From contig JAYWVB010000028.1 of NCBI GenBank assembly GCA_039881045.1, forward strand, positions 62,001 to 126,000: a stretch of DNA of 64,000 nt, read 5' to 3'. Both the position numbers and the translations under genes were made by a program. The DNA comes from Chaetomium olivaceum (lineage: Eukaryota; Ascomycota; Sordariomycetes; Sordariales; Chaetomiaceae). Shown here in pieces: positions 12,039-23,065 of this stretch; within the stretch, counting starts at the first letter, position 1; the number at the start of each line of letters is the position of its first letter. Below the pieces are notes generated by a model. The model was not told where the DNA came from. It did not search any database and saw only the letters and a program-made list of their open reading frames with translations.

Positions 12039-12759
12039 TCAATGCTCCAACCCCTCAAACCGAAACGAGGTCATCGTAAAATTCTCCCTCCCCACATACA
12101 CCTCATGCTTAAACATGCCCTCGCCCACCACCTCAAAATACTTGTCCGCAAAGTGCACCACGGACTCATCCCGCGTATGCGCGTCCACCTGCCGCACCAC
12201 CTTCAGGTACGCGCCCGTCTGCCGGTCCAGTCCAAAGATGCCGTCCGCCGTCGGGTCCGCCGGGTCGACGTCGAAGCCCATCGTCCACGAGAACCACACG
12301 TGGTCGTGCGTCCAGGACGTGAGGTCGTCGTCGGCCTCGTCCTCGTCGTCGTGCCCGTGGTGGCACCAGGCTTGGGGGCTCGAGGCGAGCGAGTGGTTGG
12401 GGGTGGTGCTGAGCGCGAAGCAGTGGGCTTCGGCGGCGCCTGGGTAGGGGGTGAGGTGAAAGTTGACGCTGGAAGGGGCGTGGGTGGTTGGGTTAGTGGA
12501 TTGGTTGTTGTGAGGTGGGATGGGGTGGGTGGTGGATTGGGGGACGTTTTATCTGGGGGTGGGAGAGTACGCACTAGCTCCGGTCGCTAAGGACCACCGC
12601 TTGAGCTTCGAAACGTGTCACGGTAAAGTCGAAGAGGCCACTGAGAACTTCGGGAACTGGATTGGGCGGCGGCACCTCGACATGCTCGGCAGGCAGGGCG
12701 CTGGCCATTGCCGAGGTGAGAAGCGCCGTGATGACGGTGATGCTGTTGAGAATCATCAT
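12039..12759 (-). CDS. small secreted protein of unknown function
   Basis: Two exons, complement of 12575-12759 and 12039-12468, with a 106-nt intron (GTGCGT...CAG) that joins SDRS to YVNFHLTPYP in frame; product 204 aa. The N-terminus MMILNSITVITALLTSAMASA is a clear signal peptide. The mature part begins Pro-rich (VEVPPPNPVPEV), then contains paired cysteines (AHCFAL and WCHHGHD), an acidic DDEDEADDD patch and a C-terminal beta-rich region. The overall look is of a small extracellular fungal protein; no enzyme motif or known domain was recognised. An effector role would be speculation. Confidence 0.7.
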
Positions 12760-14661
12760 GACTTTCTCTTGACGGGTTTATTTCGTCTCAGGTTTGTTTG
12801 GACCGGGTTGTTATTGTTGTTGTTGTTAGATTTGACAGGTCACACAATTTTAGTTGGAGGAAAGAACCTCATTTCTGAATAATATTCCACTATCTCCGTG
12901 CTTTCCCTCTGTGAATGAAATATGGCGAGGCTGCCCCCAGTTAAGCCTTTGGTGGCTCCTTCCCCAGCAAAGACAAAAACTGTTGTACTCACATGAGGCA
13001 TGAACTGAGAGGCATGCTTCTGCCTTCATACTTTCAATATCGTCAACAAGACCTATAGCTACCAACATTCTTATCATCACATGTTCGTGTTACTGAAAGA
13101 CATCCTGGCCCTCCGGTGGGAACTCGGGTACTTATGTATGGTGCTAGGAAAGACACGTCTAACACTGTACAACTTCGATTGTGGGGTAGACTCAAGAATC
13201 CGGGTACCTGTTTCCATGCTTCGAGTTAAAGTTTATTGTGTTGAATGAACCAGCCAAGGAGAAGCTAAGCATGGCAGTATTTTAAAGAAATAATGATTTT
13301 ATGCCAAAAGATAGCGAAACGGTGGTTTGCAGTTGCGGATTTTAACATGGTCTCTTAGATTCAACGACATAAACCTGCGGGTTTCGTTCTTCAACATCAT
13401 CTACAGCATCAAGTCCACGTTCAGGCAAGTTGCCGGCTCCGCTTGTGATATCCTGGAGCCACGCAGGCTACCCTTCGTGGCGGCTGTCGAAACACACCGC
13501 CAGTCTCTCTAATAGCTGGATAGGGAAACCCACTAGAATTATCGTGGGTTCAAGGACCAACGTTTAAATCCCGCCCAATTAGTACATAGCTGCAGATTGT
13601 CATCAGGTGCCACCTCGCTACCTAAAGACTGGAGGATGCCATGTGTATGTCCCCGATCGGCCGGGTTCAGCCATAAGTCCAGCTCACACTGATGCCGACT
13701 TTCTTGTCAACGTGCAAGCCACTCGTTCCACCCGATGCCGACAACGCTCTCCGCCATTTGATGTCGGAAACTAGGAATGCATGGCTGACCGGCAAAGCTC
13801 TAAGCTGCAGGTCAAGCCTGCAGAAGTCGTCTGCCGCCCCACCGCCAACGCAGCGCGGAGTGCGCGGGTATGCTGGTAGCTGGCAGCTGGCAGCTGGCAA
13901 ACTTCCCTGGTAACAGTCGCTGGACAACGCACGGCCGCAACTAGAAAAACTTGCCCCTGCCCGCCTTTTCCTCTTTCTCTTTTTCCTCCTCTTCCTCAAA
14001 CTCGTCCCCAGGACTGAGACTTGGTTGTGATCTCAGGCTGGTGGAAACCGGATTTGGAGAGCGGTGAACCGGAGACAGAGTGGAACCCTCCCTGGCAGTG
14101 GGTCAGGAGTGACCGGGGTCCTGAGAAGGACTGCGGCGCTGGGGGGTTGCCCGAGCCTTGTGGCTCGTTTCGGAGATCACCATCTCACTCCCCCTTGTCC
14201 CAAAAAGTCGGTATTGTGTCCCCGAGCTGAAAAGCACCAAGTTTTTCTATTTGATTTCTTTCAACCCCCCTTCAAGAAAGGACGCGACGGGCCTCGTCAT
14301 CGACAACGCTCCGATTGCGTCTCTGGATCAGGCAGCGGTACGTAAAACCCAACCCACTACGAATGCAGACAAGCTCCAGTTGCCGACGTAACCCAGTGGA
14401 TACGTCGCGGTACGAAGTACCTGGCGCTCTGAGTGGCCCGCGGCAGGATTATTTTTATTCGTCCCGAAAACTGACATTCAGCTTCTTGCCAGATCTCCCA
14501 CCCAAATCCAAAGCCACGCTTTGTTGACGTATCGCTTTCGTCGCATCGCAACTTATATTTCACGAACAAGGCCAATTCAGTGCCATTGTTCTTCCCAACA
14601 ACCTAACTCCTCACCTATTCTACGAAAACTTCTCTGCTCCGGCAACACACGACCGCCCAAC
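12760..14661. other. gene-free region, 1.9 kb
   Basis: Lies between two divergent genes. Around 13540-13590 there is a GTTTAAATCCC stretch resembling a tRNA T-loop, but the anticodon stem encloses a 10-nt loop and the cloverleaf fails. No credible coding frame. The last 150 bp is the promoter and leader of the PRA1 gene. Confidence 0.4.
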
Positions 14662-15192
14662 ATGTCTCGGATACAGATTCCGATAGAGATGCTGACGTCG
14701 CGCCTCAACCTTGGGGACCGCTTCGCCAGCATGCGCTCCGGGTCGCTTGCTAGCCGCTTCTCGAATATGCGGCCGCTCTCCGAGTTCTGCGACGTGAAGC
14801 GCATCAACAAGCCGGCCAACTTCCCCGAAATGCAGTCGCGCATCAACTACAACCTCGGCTACTACTCGAGCAACTATGCCGTCGTGTTTTCCATGCTCTG
14901 CATTTACAGCCTGCTTACCAATTTCTGGCTGCTCTTCGACATCGTTTTTGTGTCGGTCGGCATGTTCGTCATTGGCAAGCTCGAGGGTCGCGACCTCGAA
15001 TTCGGTGAGCAGCGCTTCTCGACAGTGCAGCTCTACACGGGTCTCTACGTCATCGCCATCCCGATCGCCCTCATCTCGGGCGTTTTCGGCATGATGATGT
15101 GGCTGATCGGTGCTAGCGGTGTGGTCATTCTTGGCCACGCTGCGCTTTTGGACAAGCCCATCGATGAGGCTTTTTCCGGGGAGGCGGTCTAG
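14662..15192 (+). CDS. PRA1 family protein (prenylated Rab acceptor, Yip3-like)
   Basis: Single-exon gene, 176 aa, starting MSRIQIPIEMLTSRLN. The PRA1 domain is evident: RPLSEFCDVKRINKPANFPE, RINYNLGYYSSNYAVVF, then two hydrophobic hairpins (about residues 72-105 and 122-160) separated by a polar loop. It ends DKPIDEAFSGEAV. PRA1/Yip3 proteins sit in ER-Golgi membranes, bind prenylated Rab GTPases and act in vesicle trafficking. The start codon has a good upstream context (CCCAACATGTC) and it is the first ATG before the conserved region. A second frame begins directly after the stop and is described separately. Confidence 0.92.
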   Translation: MSRIQIPIEMLTSRLNLGDRFASMRSGSLASRFSNMRPLSEFCDVKRINKPANFPEMQSRINYNLGYYSSNYAVVFSMLCIYSLLTNFWLLFDIVFVSVGMFVIGKLEGRDLEFGEQRFSTVQLYTGLYVIAIPIALISGVFGMMMWLIGASGVVILGHAALLDKPIDEAFSGEAV

Positions 15193-16475
15193 GTGGTCGG
15201 CCGCGAGCTCCCAAACCTGCGCCCCAATGGGGAAGACCAACCAGGCGCGAGCGGAGGAATGAGGCGCGCAACGGGGAGGAGGATAGGTGGTGGGATTTTG
15301 GCCAGCGAGTGGAGGAGCTGGGTAGCGAGGATGATTATGATCCACAGGCCGTTGGCTCAACCTCAACTGCATTGAGCTTGAGCCGTCGGGTCACGAGTGA
15401 TTCGCTTCGATTGGCAGGAGGAGATATGGGCGAAAGGGGTGGTAATACTCGGTCACGGAAGGCGTATGCATATCAGAATGGGGAGGATGAGACGACAGAT
15501 GAATCAGAGCCGGGCTCGGATGGCGAGGACGGTGTCCGGATGGACTTGCTGGACCCGGAGGAGGAGGCGCTGGCCGACCGGGCGATGGCCCGGATACAAA
15601 AGGCCCATGCCAAGGGCAGGACGGACGTCAAGTTGAGCAAGGAAGAATTGGCCGCGTACCAGCGGCGACTGCAGCGCATGGCGGAGGAGGAGCGCAGACC
15701 ACGGCGCGAACGGGTTGCAATCCCCATCTCACAACTGGGACCCGGTTTCCCACCACAAAGACAGTTGGAGGATGACAGCCCTCCGCCTTCACAGCAAGAC
15801 TCGCCGGAGCCGGGCGCAGAGCGACAGCGCCCTCTCCGCCAATGGGGTATTTCCCACCCCCGACGTCGCGCACTCGCTCTCGCCCAGGGCCCACGTCATC
15901 CAGGCCGCCAAGCCGCGCCCCATCTGACAGAGAGCCGAGCTCCTCACCATTTACGTACACCTATGTGCGCGGCGACCCGCCTACCAATTCTCGCCAGCCT
16001 TCCGACTCGGCAACTAGCAGGGCCCTTTCCATCGCCGAGCCGGTTTCGGCCCGGGCGATGGGTCGCCTGGCTCGGACCCTTTCCAGTACATGCAGGGGGT
16101 GCACGCACCTCGCACCACGGTGCACCAGGGTCTGCGAGGAACAGCGTCGCCGACGTGGACGACATTTACGCCAGCTACGGCTCCGGCGCGGCTGGCGGCC
16201 CGAGTCGCAGGCACAGCAGCGGTCCCAGGGAACCCGAACTGTCCGACGAGGACGATGATCATAGGCGTGTGGTGGCGAGGGTCAACTCGGGGACCGTCAG
16301 TCGATCTCGACACCGGGATAGCACTGATGGGCGGCGGGAGCCGGCACCGGAACCGCGGTCATCTCGCGACGACAAGACGCCGCCGCTTGCAAAGAAGTCG
16401 TCATCTACGTCGTCGACGGTGGCAAAGCGCAAGTCGGTGTCGAGCAATGCGAAACCGGTGCGGAAGAAGAAGTAG
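15193..16475 (+). CDS. Ser/Arg-rich low-complexity protein with three apparent phase breaks
   Basis: No family name recognised. Coding character starts right behind the PRA1 stop: one frame reads KPAPQWGRPTRRERRNE, then RWWDFGQRVEELGSEDDYD, then LDPEEEALADRAMARIQKA and KLSKEELAAYQRRLQRMAEE. After about 15820 the coding signal moves to a second frame (MGYFPPPTSRTRSRPG, SSSPFTYTYVRGDPP), near 16045 to a third (GSPGSDPFQYMQG), and near 16094 back to the first (SARNSVADVDDIYASYG through VRKKK). Each step equals one missing base, so an unbroken protein probably exists in the organism. The start is unresolved: the first in-frame ATG is 15426, inside the conserved part, and a fusion with PRA1 through a further missing base cannot be excluded. 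Probably disordered, basic C-terminus. Confidence 0.6.
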
Positions 16476-16875
16476 TCGTCATCCTCTCAGCTCTGCTGTG
16501 CAGACAACCGAAGTGATTGAGTTTTACTATCCTAATGTTGGTGCAAAAATGGCTGGCGTTTAGTGATAGACGAGTACTGAGTTTAATAACGAGGACTGTG
16601 TGGATTATGGGAACAATGTTGCCTTGCCTGACCCTCGGTTCAAAGTGAAATTACTATAGGCACAGAGTGTTGGTACAACGAAGCGAGTCCCAAGCGCCTT
16701 TTCTTCAACAGCACAAATACCTACCCATATTCATATTTACTCGTAGCTCATTGCCGCACAGGCCGATCATCTCTCATCTCATCTCTCATCCGTCATCCTT
16801 CATCCCATCCATCCATAACCAACCAGCCCACCAACACAAACACACCACACACATACACATAAAACAAAACAAAAA
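16476..16875. other. convergent 3' flanks
   Basis: 400 bp between two genes pointing at each other. C- and A-rich sequence (CATC and CACA runs) with no coding frame; expected to hold both 3' UTRs and polyadenylation signals. Confidence 0.4.
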
Positions 16876-17880
16876 TCAAGAAAACATCTTCACAACCCCC
16901 TTCAACCCATCACTCCACCCACCGCCACCCCCTCCCCCAAAAACATCCAACTCCCTCTTCTCCCACCTCACCCCGCCATCCCTCCCCCTCTCCACCCCGG
17001 CCCTCACCACACTATTCCCGCCCCCAACCGCCGACGCAGCACCGCTCACCATCCGCACCGCCTCCCCCACCAGGCCCAACGAATCCCCGCCGCCCGCGCG
17101 CGCCGCAACCCCCAGCATGCGCTCCACAAAGGGCGGCAGCCGCAAGCCGAAGCGTGCGAGCAGCGCGGTGAGCGCGCCGCCCGTGATGAGCGGCATCAGC
17201 ACGAGCATGAACACCTTGGTGGGGTGCCGCTTGGCGTAGTACAGCAGGTCGCGCAGCAGGCGGCGGAGCTTTTTGAGGAGGCGCGCGGTGAAGCCCGGGC
17301 GCGGGGACCGTCGGTAGTGCGAGGAGGAGGAGGAGCCGGTTGGGCGGCCGCCTAGGGGGAGGGAGGGGGGTTAGTGGTTTGTGGTTTGTGCTGGGTTGGG
17401 TTGAGGGAAGTGGGGTTGAAGACGGGGGGTTGAAGGAGGAAGCGTGAAGGGTGAAGAGAGCGGGGGTTAATAAGGGGGGGACATACCGAAGTTGCTGAAG
17501 AAAGATCCCCTGGAGTTGTTGGGCGCGCCGCCAAAGAAGGAGCGGACGCCGTCGTCGTCGCTGTCGCCTCCGCGCCGGGTCTCGTATTGCGGCTGGTGGT
17601 GGCTGCGCCGACGGCTACTACTATGGTGGCGGTCGTCATGCTCCTCCTCCTCCTCGCCGCCGAAGATGGAGGCGGCGATGCCGCTGATAGCGCCGCCTAC
17701 GGTGCTGCCCGCGCCGCCGACGTTGGAGCGGGAGGAGCGGTGCCGGGAGCGCGAGCGCGAGCGTTCATCGTGGCTGCGGGTGCGCTCCTTGTGGTGGCGG
17801 CTGCTGCGGTGGGATTTGGACCGCTTCGAGTGTGAGGTCCGCCCGGATATGACCGAGGCGGCGTCGTCGAGGAAGCCCAT
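16876..17880 (-). CDS. hypothetical protein with basic His/Ser/Arg-rich N-terminus and C-terminal membrane span
   Basis: Two exons, complement of 17487-17880 and 16876-17351, with a 135-nt intron (GTATGT...CTAG); product 289 aa. It starts MGFLDDAASVISGRTSHSKR, followed by a long stretch of RS/HS/SR dipeptides (about residues 15-60), a Gly/Ala-rich segment (GGAISGIAASIFGG), an acidic run EEEEEHDD and a short aromatic FFGG/FFSNFG section. After the intron a basic helix (LLKKLRRLLRDLLYYAKRH) leads into a hydrophobic span KVFMLVLMPLITGGALTALL, then an Ala/Gly-rich tail. The pattern recurs in filamentous ascomycetes as an uncharacterised protein. Membrane insertion is a prediction from hydrophobicity; function unknown. 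Confidence 0.75.
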
Positions 17881-18595
17881 GGTTGCGTTGACGGTGTTTG
17901 ATTGTAACTATGGACTTGCGAGTGCTTGCTTGCGGGTGCTGAGGGTTTCAATCAAGGCCAAGCTCCGTCAGAGCGGTTAACTATAAGTTGCGATATAAGC
18001 TGAGCGGTGGGCCGTGGCCTGCTATCGTGGCATGCGCTGGCTTGAGGGTTGAACGCGTTCGCGAGAGCCAATTGACGCGAGATGACGCTCAGAATTGACA
18101 GCGTTACTCTCTCCACACCGAAAAGAACGCAGTCAGGCAAGGCTTGGATGTGCACGATGCGACAAACCAGGGGAGATGGTTCAAGAAGTCCAGTGGCTGA
18201 ACCGCCCCCAGCACACACCGCCGAAATTCATGAGGCTGGGGACAGAAAGTCGTCTCGGAACTGGACCCCTGCTTTCAGCCAGGGGTCGATGGAAGGCTGG
18301 GCGGGGCTTTTCTGCGGTTCGGGGTCGAATGGGATGGGATGGTGGATGGGACGGCACAGGGGGTCTCGGCCCACCAACCAGCTCTGTGACTTCGTACATG
18401 TACTGTACCCTAACCCGAGTGCCCGATTAGTTCCTGGGAGGGCATTCTTATTGTGTAAGTCTGGTGTTAGTTGATTCTTCGATCTTGGGATGCCTACTCC
18501 AAGGACACCACCAGCTCTAACTTGCTTCTAACTATGGTATTCGTACATGGCCTTCTATAACACCCATCCATCCATCCATCCATCTACTGTGTAAA
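17881..18595. other. intergenic region between two minus-strand genes
   Basis: About 715 bp. It includes a CATC microsatellite at 18564-18583 directly downstream of the MFS stop codon and a telomere-like ACCCTAACCC at 18406-18415. No gene supported. Confidence 0.4.
18564..18583. repeat. (CATC)n microsatellite
   Basis: Five CATC-type units in the 3' flank of the MFS transporter gene. Confidence 0.85.
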
Positions 18596-20194
18596 TCAGC
18601 GGTTGAAAAATCCAAAAAAGCTTGCAAACCTCGACGCTCTGTCCACCCCCGTATCCGCCGTGTACCTTACCCGGTCCCCCTCCCTCGCCCTCTGCCTCTT
18701 CAACTCGTCATAATCCGGCATAAACCGGCTCACCACCGCAAACCCCAGCCCAATCGCCACCATCAGCACCCAGATCGCATACCCCCACAGCAGCTGGGTG
18801 CGCGCGCCAATAGCAAACAGACCCGAAAAAGCAGCCGGCGAGAAGGCCCTCACCCCACTAACAATAGACAGCGCGAGCGCGTTCAGCGTGCCGAGCGTGG
18901 CCGGGCTGGGCGAGACGTCGTTGAGGGCGAGCTGGATGGCGGTGAAGCACATGCTGATGCCCGACCCAAAGGCCAGCATGGGCGGGACGATGACCCAGAA
19001 GGTTGTGGTGGCCGCGGGCGTGTCGGCGCGCAGGAGGAGGTTGAAGAAGGGCGCCATGGCGAAGAAGAGCGGGTAGGCGATGGCGCAGGCCCGGATGACG
19101 CCGTTGGTGCCGATGCGGCGGTGTAAGGGGGGGAACACGAGCAGGATCCAGAGGGCTTGGGAGAGGCCGTTGAGGCCCATCATGAGCGAGATTTGCAGGG
19201 AGGTGAAGCCCCACCCGCCGAGGCGGACTGGTGTGAACCAGAAGACGGGGACGATGGAGGTGTAGGAGTAGGCGAGGAGCATGATGTGGCCGTAGGTGTA
19301 GAGGACGATGCGTACCCCGGGGACTTCGAAGAGGTCACGGGTGGAATAGGGTATGGGCTTAGGGGCGTCGGAGTCTTCGCTGTCGCTAACTTCGGCCGCG
19401 GTGGGTTTGACGAGCGTCTCCTCGACGCAGACGGCGGTAACGGCTACGGCGGAGAGACCAATGACTCCCACGACCAAGCTCGGCAGCGCGTATGGGTAGC
19501 TAATGAAGAAGGAGACGTTGCCGAACAGGCCGGGGTACTGCCGTGCCGGGTCGGCGAGGGCACCGCCGATGAGCGGCCCGAACAAGATGCCCATGTTGCC
19601 GGTGAAGGCGAACCAGCTGAAGGCGCGGGCCTGCGTCTTGGAGGTGCTGTGCTCCGAGATCATGGTGCGGATGGTGACGATGGTGCCCGCGAAGACGCCG
19701 GCGAGGCAGCGGAAGAGGATCATCTGCCAGATGGTCTTGGCCATGCCGAAGAGCGCCGTGGCGCCCGAGACACCAACCAGCGAGAAGACCAGCACCGGCT
19801 TGCGGCCGAAGCGGTCCGAGGCCCTCCCCCACATGATCATGACCACCATCTGGGTGAGCGAGAAGAGCGACTCGATGAGACCGCTATAAAACCCCACGTC
19901 GGCATCGGGGAGCTGGCCGTTCTCCTGGGCCATCTGGTTGATGTAGGGGAAGATGCAGAAGAAAGCGATGGGCTCAACCCAGCGGGCGTAGCAGAGGGCG
20001 ACGATCTGCCATACAGGTAGCGGCTTGTCCTCGGCATTGTTGTCTTGATGGTGACCTTCGTCTTGGCTTTGCTCAATGGCCTCGTTATTCGGGGCGATAT
20101 CTCTGGCTGCCAAGAGCGGTGTCTGCTCGGTCACTGTGTCGATGCCGTTGACGCCGTTGACACCATTGGTGCCGGTGTCGGCGTCGTCTCTCAT
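18596..20194 (-). CDS. MFS transporter, ZIFL1/YCR023C-like
   Basis: Uninterrupted 532-aa frame with ATG at 20194. The N-terminal 55 residues are polar and acidic. The first span region PVWQIVALCYARWVEPIAFF is followed by the signature loop GRASDRFGRKPVLVFSLVG (motif A, residues about 120-140), LFRCLAGVFAGTIVTIRTM and a central acidic loop EVSDSEDSDAPKPIP, then six more spans. The WxEPIAF and DRFGRKPV features place it with fungal relatives of yeast YCR023C and plant ZIFL1, which lie in vacuolar or plasma membrane. Substrate is unknown; ZIFL members move zinc chelators, polyamines or potassium. No neighbouring biosynthetic genes suggest a cargo. No intron, unlike most genes here. Confidence 0.88.
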   Translation of the reverse strand: MRDDADTGTNGVNGVNGIDTVTEQTPLLAARDIAPNNEAIEQSQDEGHHQDNNAEDKPLPVWQIVALCYARWVEPIAFFCIFPYINQMAQENGQLPDADVGFYSGLIESLFSLTQMVVMIMWGRASDRFGRKPVLVFSLVGVSGATALFGMAKTIWQMILFRCLAGVFAGTIVTIRTMISEHSTSKTQARAFSWFAFTGNMGILFGPLIGGALADPARQYPGLFGNVSFFISYPYALPSLVVGVIGLSAVAVTAVCVEETLVKPTAAEVSDSEDSDAPKPIPYSTRDLFEVPGVRIVLYTYGHIMLLAYSYTSIVPVFWFTPVRLGGWGFTSLQISLMMGLNGLSQALWILLVFPPLHRRIGTNGVIRACAIAYPLFFAMAPFFNLLLRADTPAATTTFWVIVPPMLAFGSGISMCFTAIQLALNDVSPSPATLGTLNALALSIVSGVRAFSPAAFSGLFAIGARTQLLWGYAIWVLMVAIGLGFAVVSRFMPDYDELKRQRAREGDRVRYTADTGVDRASRFASFFGFFNR

Positions 20195-21522
20195 TTTGTG
20201 TGGTATAATGAATAAATAGGAATACTGGAAATCGTATGATTCAGTTCACCAAGCATTGCTGCTAATTCGTGCTCTCAGATACCGAACAGGAGTCCATAAT
20301 TATGCGGCGGCGTGTTTACAGTGCTAAACCTTCAAACAGAGTCGGCGTGGCAGGCAGCGCGCTGGCGTTGCCCTCCGATGAAGAATGACGCGATTGGCCA
20401 GTCACCACCTGGGTAATCAGTGCGGCGGTGGAACCGAACGAAGATCTTCCCAGGGGGAGGGTGCCGTGTGGGGCCGTTCATGAATGGTTCATCTTCTTTT
20501 TCTTTTCGTCATGCTCACCAACATCGAGGGGCTGGTTTGATGAGATATCTTGACTTCTCACGTGCCCGATAAACCTTTACAAGTAGAACCAGTACTCTTG
20601 TATACTCGTACCTGTACAGTATTCGTGCATTCAGTGTATCCCCAGAAAGCAAAAGGGCGTATCAACAGCGTTGCATCGTTCGTCGGTTGTGTGTGACCCG
20701 GCCTCCCAACTGCCGCATCCGGAAGGCAGCATCGGGGGAGTCCCTACGATGGTCAGCATTGCTGCTCGAAGGGTGTCACTGCTGCACGCTCTTTTCATCG
20801 GTTTTGCCCTCGCATCCATTCCTTCAAAATAAGACCACATAGTAGGAAGGGCCAAAGCACAGAATCGGGTGCTACCTCCCGTGTCATGGCCGGGTGACGT
20901 CGACCCAGGAAGCCTACACATAATGTGGCAATCCACCTTGGTTGACCGAAGCTGTCACACACACATCCATCCCACTTTTGCCGCGTGCCCTCGTTAAAAA
21001 GGGGCCTTCTAGAATATGGCTGTGTGGCGGCCACACGTCACAGCGGGCGGGGTGGTCAGCCGTTGGCAGAAGGGCGTGGTATGGGCGTGAGCGTCAATCA
21101 AACCGCGCCGAGTGAGCACCAACCAGCCCAGGTAAATCTAGCGATGAGAGAGGGAAAAGAAAAGAGGTTTAAGAGATCTACTATTAACGAGTGAGGGTAT
21201 CTTGCAAATATCAACCCGCTTTTCCCAACACGCTGTTCATACCCAACAAGAATGACAGGCTTTTTATCCCTTTTGTCCATGCCCGTAAACCAAAAACCGG
21301 AAGTGACCGACCATGTCTTGATCGCGCCGTGCCATGAACCACAAGAGCAACAACGCTCTCAACGCAAGAAACACGCCCCATCTCCCAGAGACCGACCTAC
21401 CCTACTGAACACCCCCGACACCCCGCGTATACCTCCACAGCAAGCTCGCCCCTTTCAGCTTCCACTTGGGCAAACAAATCCTCTCCTCGGCCCCTTTCCC
21501 CTTCGGGCACTTCTCACTCCGC
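20195..21522. other. gene-free region, 1.3 kb
   Basis: Upstream region of the MFS transporter gene and downstream of the 2EXR gene, both on the minus strand. No frame with coding character; nothing repeated within the window was spotted. Confidence 0.4.
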
Positions 21523-23065
21523 TCACCACCACCAACAACACAAACTCTTCCCAGCCGCACCCCGAAGTATATCCCCCTCCTCGTCCCGACTCCCCTCGCC
21601 AGCACCCGCAGGAGGCAAGCAGGCCGCGACCATCCCCCTGACCCAGCGCCGCCTAAACCGCCGCCAGTCGTCGTTCGTCGGCCACGGGTCGCACCACTCG
21701 CCCTCTCTCCTCCCATCGCTGACATCCCCACTCCCGATGATGCCCGCGTTAGCAACCGAACAATCCCACCCACCGCCAAAACCCGACCCGGACCCGGACC
21801 CCAACCCTTCACTTAACGGAGAAGACGTTCCCCTTCCCCCATTCACATAGCACTCATACTCATCAAACTCGTCTCGCTCCTGCGCGCGGGCGTCGGGAAG
21901 CGGGTAGTACAGAAACTCGTTGGTGTGGGGCCGGCGCGGCGGTGAGTTGATGTTGGCCTCGATGTCGAACTTGAAGCGATACGCCTGGTGTACTTGCTGC
22001 TGTTGTGGTCGAGGCGCCGGGGTTGGGATTGGGTTTAGGGCTGCGGTTGAGGTTGATGCGGAGGCTAAGGCTGAGGTTGTAGTGGTAGTTGGGATGGGTG
22101 TCGGGTGGGGGGTTGCGTGCGTCTGTTGGTGGTGCTGTTGTTGTTTTGGGGTTTGAAGAGATGGTGATGATCGTTGTTGTATAAGTTGTGGTTGTATTTG
22201 GAAAGGTAGCGGAGGTGGCGGTGGCGGCGACTGTTGCTGCGAGAGAGCTGGTAATGATGGGAGCGGGAGATAAGGCGGTGGTAAAGGGGAGGTTGTTGCG
22301 CTGTTCGCGGGGGAAGGTAGCCCACCTCGCACTACTGTCGGGACCGCCGTGGTCGGGCATTGGGGAGGGCAGTTGTTCGAGGGGAGAGCATTACCAGCGG
22401 CCACGGAAGGGAGCACGATGGTTTCCGGCGTAGATCTGCATAAAGGCCCAAGCCCGGCATGAGTTGACCCATTCGCCGGCGCTAAGGGCATCGGTGTCAA
22501 CGTCCCCGGGAACCGAAAATCAAATTCGAACTGGAACTCTTGGTGAACCACGAAGATGAGCGTCCGAAGCCGCGGGAACTTGGCCAGGCTGGCCAGCAGC
22601 TTGCCCATGTTGTTCTTGGATACCTTCCGGCCCAGCACTGGGTGGAAGATCCCCGGGTAGATGCCGTATGATGTCCCAAGTGCGAGACGGGTTGCGTTAT
22701 CGCGCACCAGCGGGATCTGGCTCATAAAGTGCAGCGTCCGGTGTAGCCGCTTAACGAGAAGGTACGGCTCCAGAAGCAGGATATCCCGCGACATGTCGAC
22801 GAACTTGGTTGTCTTGCCCAGTGTCAAGGGCTTGTAATGGTGTAGGACAAAGTACCGACTTTCTCGACAACGGCCGCGAGCGCCGGGGGAGGTTCTGGGT
22901 GCATGTTTGCAAACATTAGCCCTTCTTGAGCCGGCGTTTTCTGCTTCGCATTGGGCGCATCCAAGATCTCGTACACCCTTGGCTCCGGCAACGCGAACTC
23001 CCAGATCATGTTCCGGATCTCAGGGGCAGTCGTTGAAACCTGTCGAAGCGGTCCGATGTCTGCAT
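21523..23065 (-). CDS. 2EXR domain protein with long Pro/Gln/Ser-rich tail; two phase breaks
   Basis: The N-terminus reads MQTSDRFDRFQRLP from ATG at 23065, then EIRNMIWEFALPEPRVYEI in another frame. Only four Cs occur at 23023-23026, and one more would give the family consensus LPPEIRNMIWE. A second step near 22852-22862 moves to the frame YFVLHHYKPLTLGK, TKFVDMSRDILLLEPYLL, which continues the 2EXR pattern (aromatic residue, basic stretch, then F(V/D)xxRDIL). The remaining 300 residues are low-complexity, with poly-Pro (QQQSPPPPPPLP), QQQHHQQ and Thr/Ser runs, ending in YRFKFDIEANINSPPRRPHTNEF and a Gly-rich stretch. 2EXR proteins are abundant in Pezizomycotina and have no defined activity. 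Both breaks equal one missing base, so this is more likely a broken assembly than a dead gene. Confidence 0.75.

Noticed and set aside
13540..13595. Possible tRNA around GTTTAAATCCC
   Set aside because: CCCAC/GTGGG stem closes a 10-nt loop and D and acceptor arms are missing.
19157..20020. 287-codon plus-strand frame opposite the MFS transporter
   Set aside because: Antisense reading of GC3-rich membrane protein codons; rich in Gly/Glu/Asp as expected for antisense of hydrophobic sequence.
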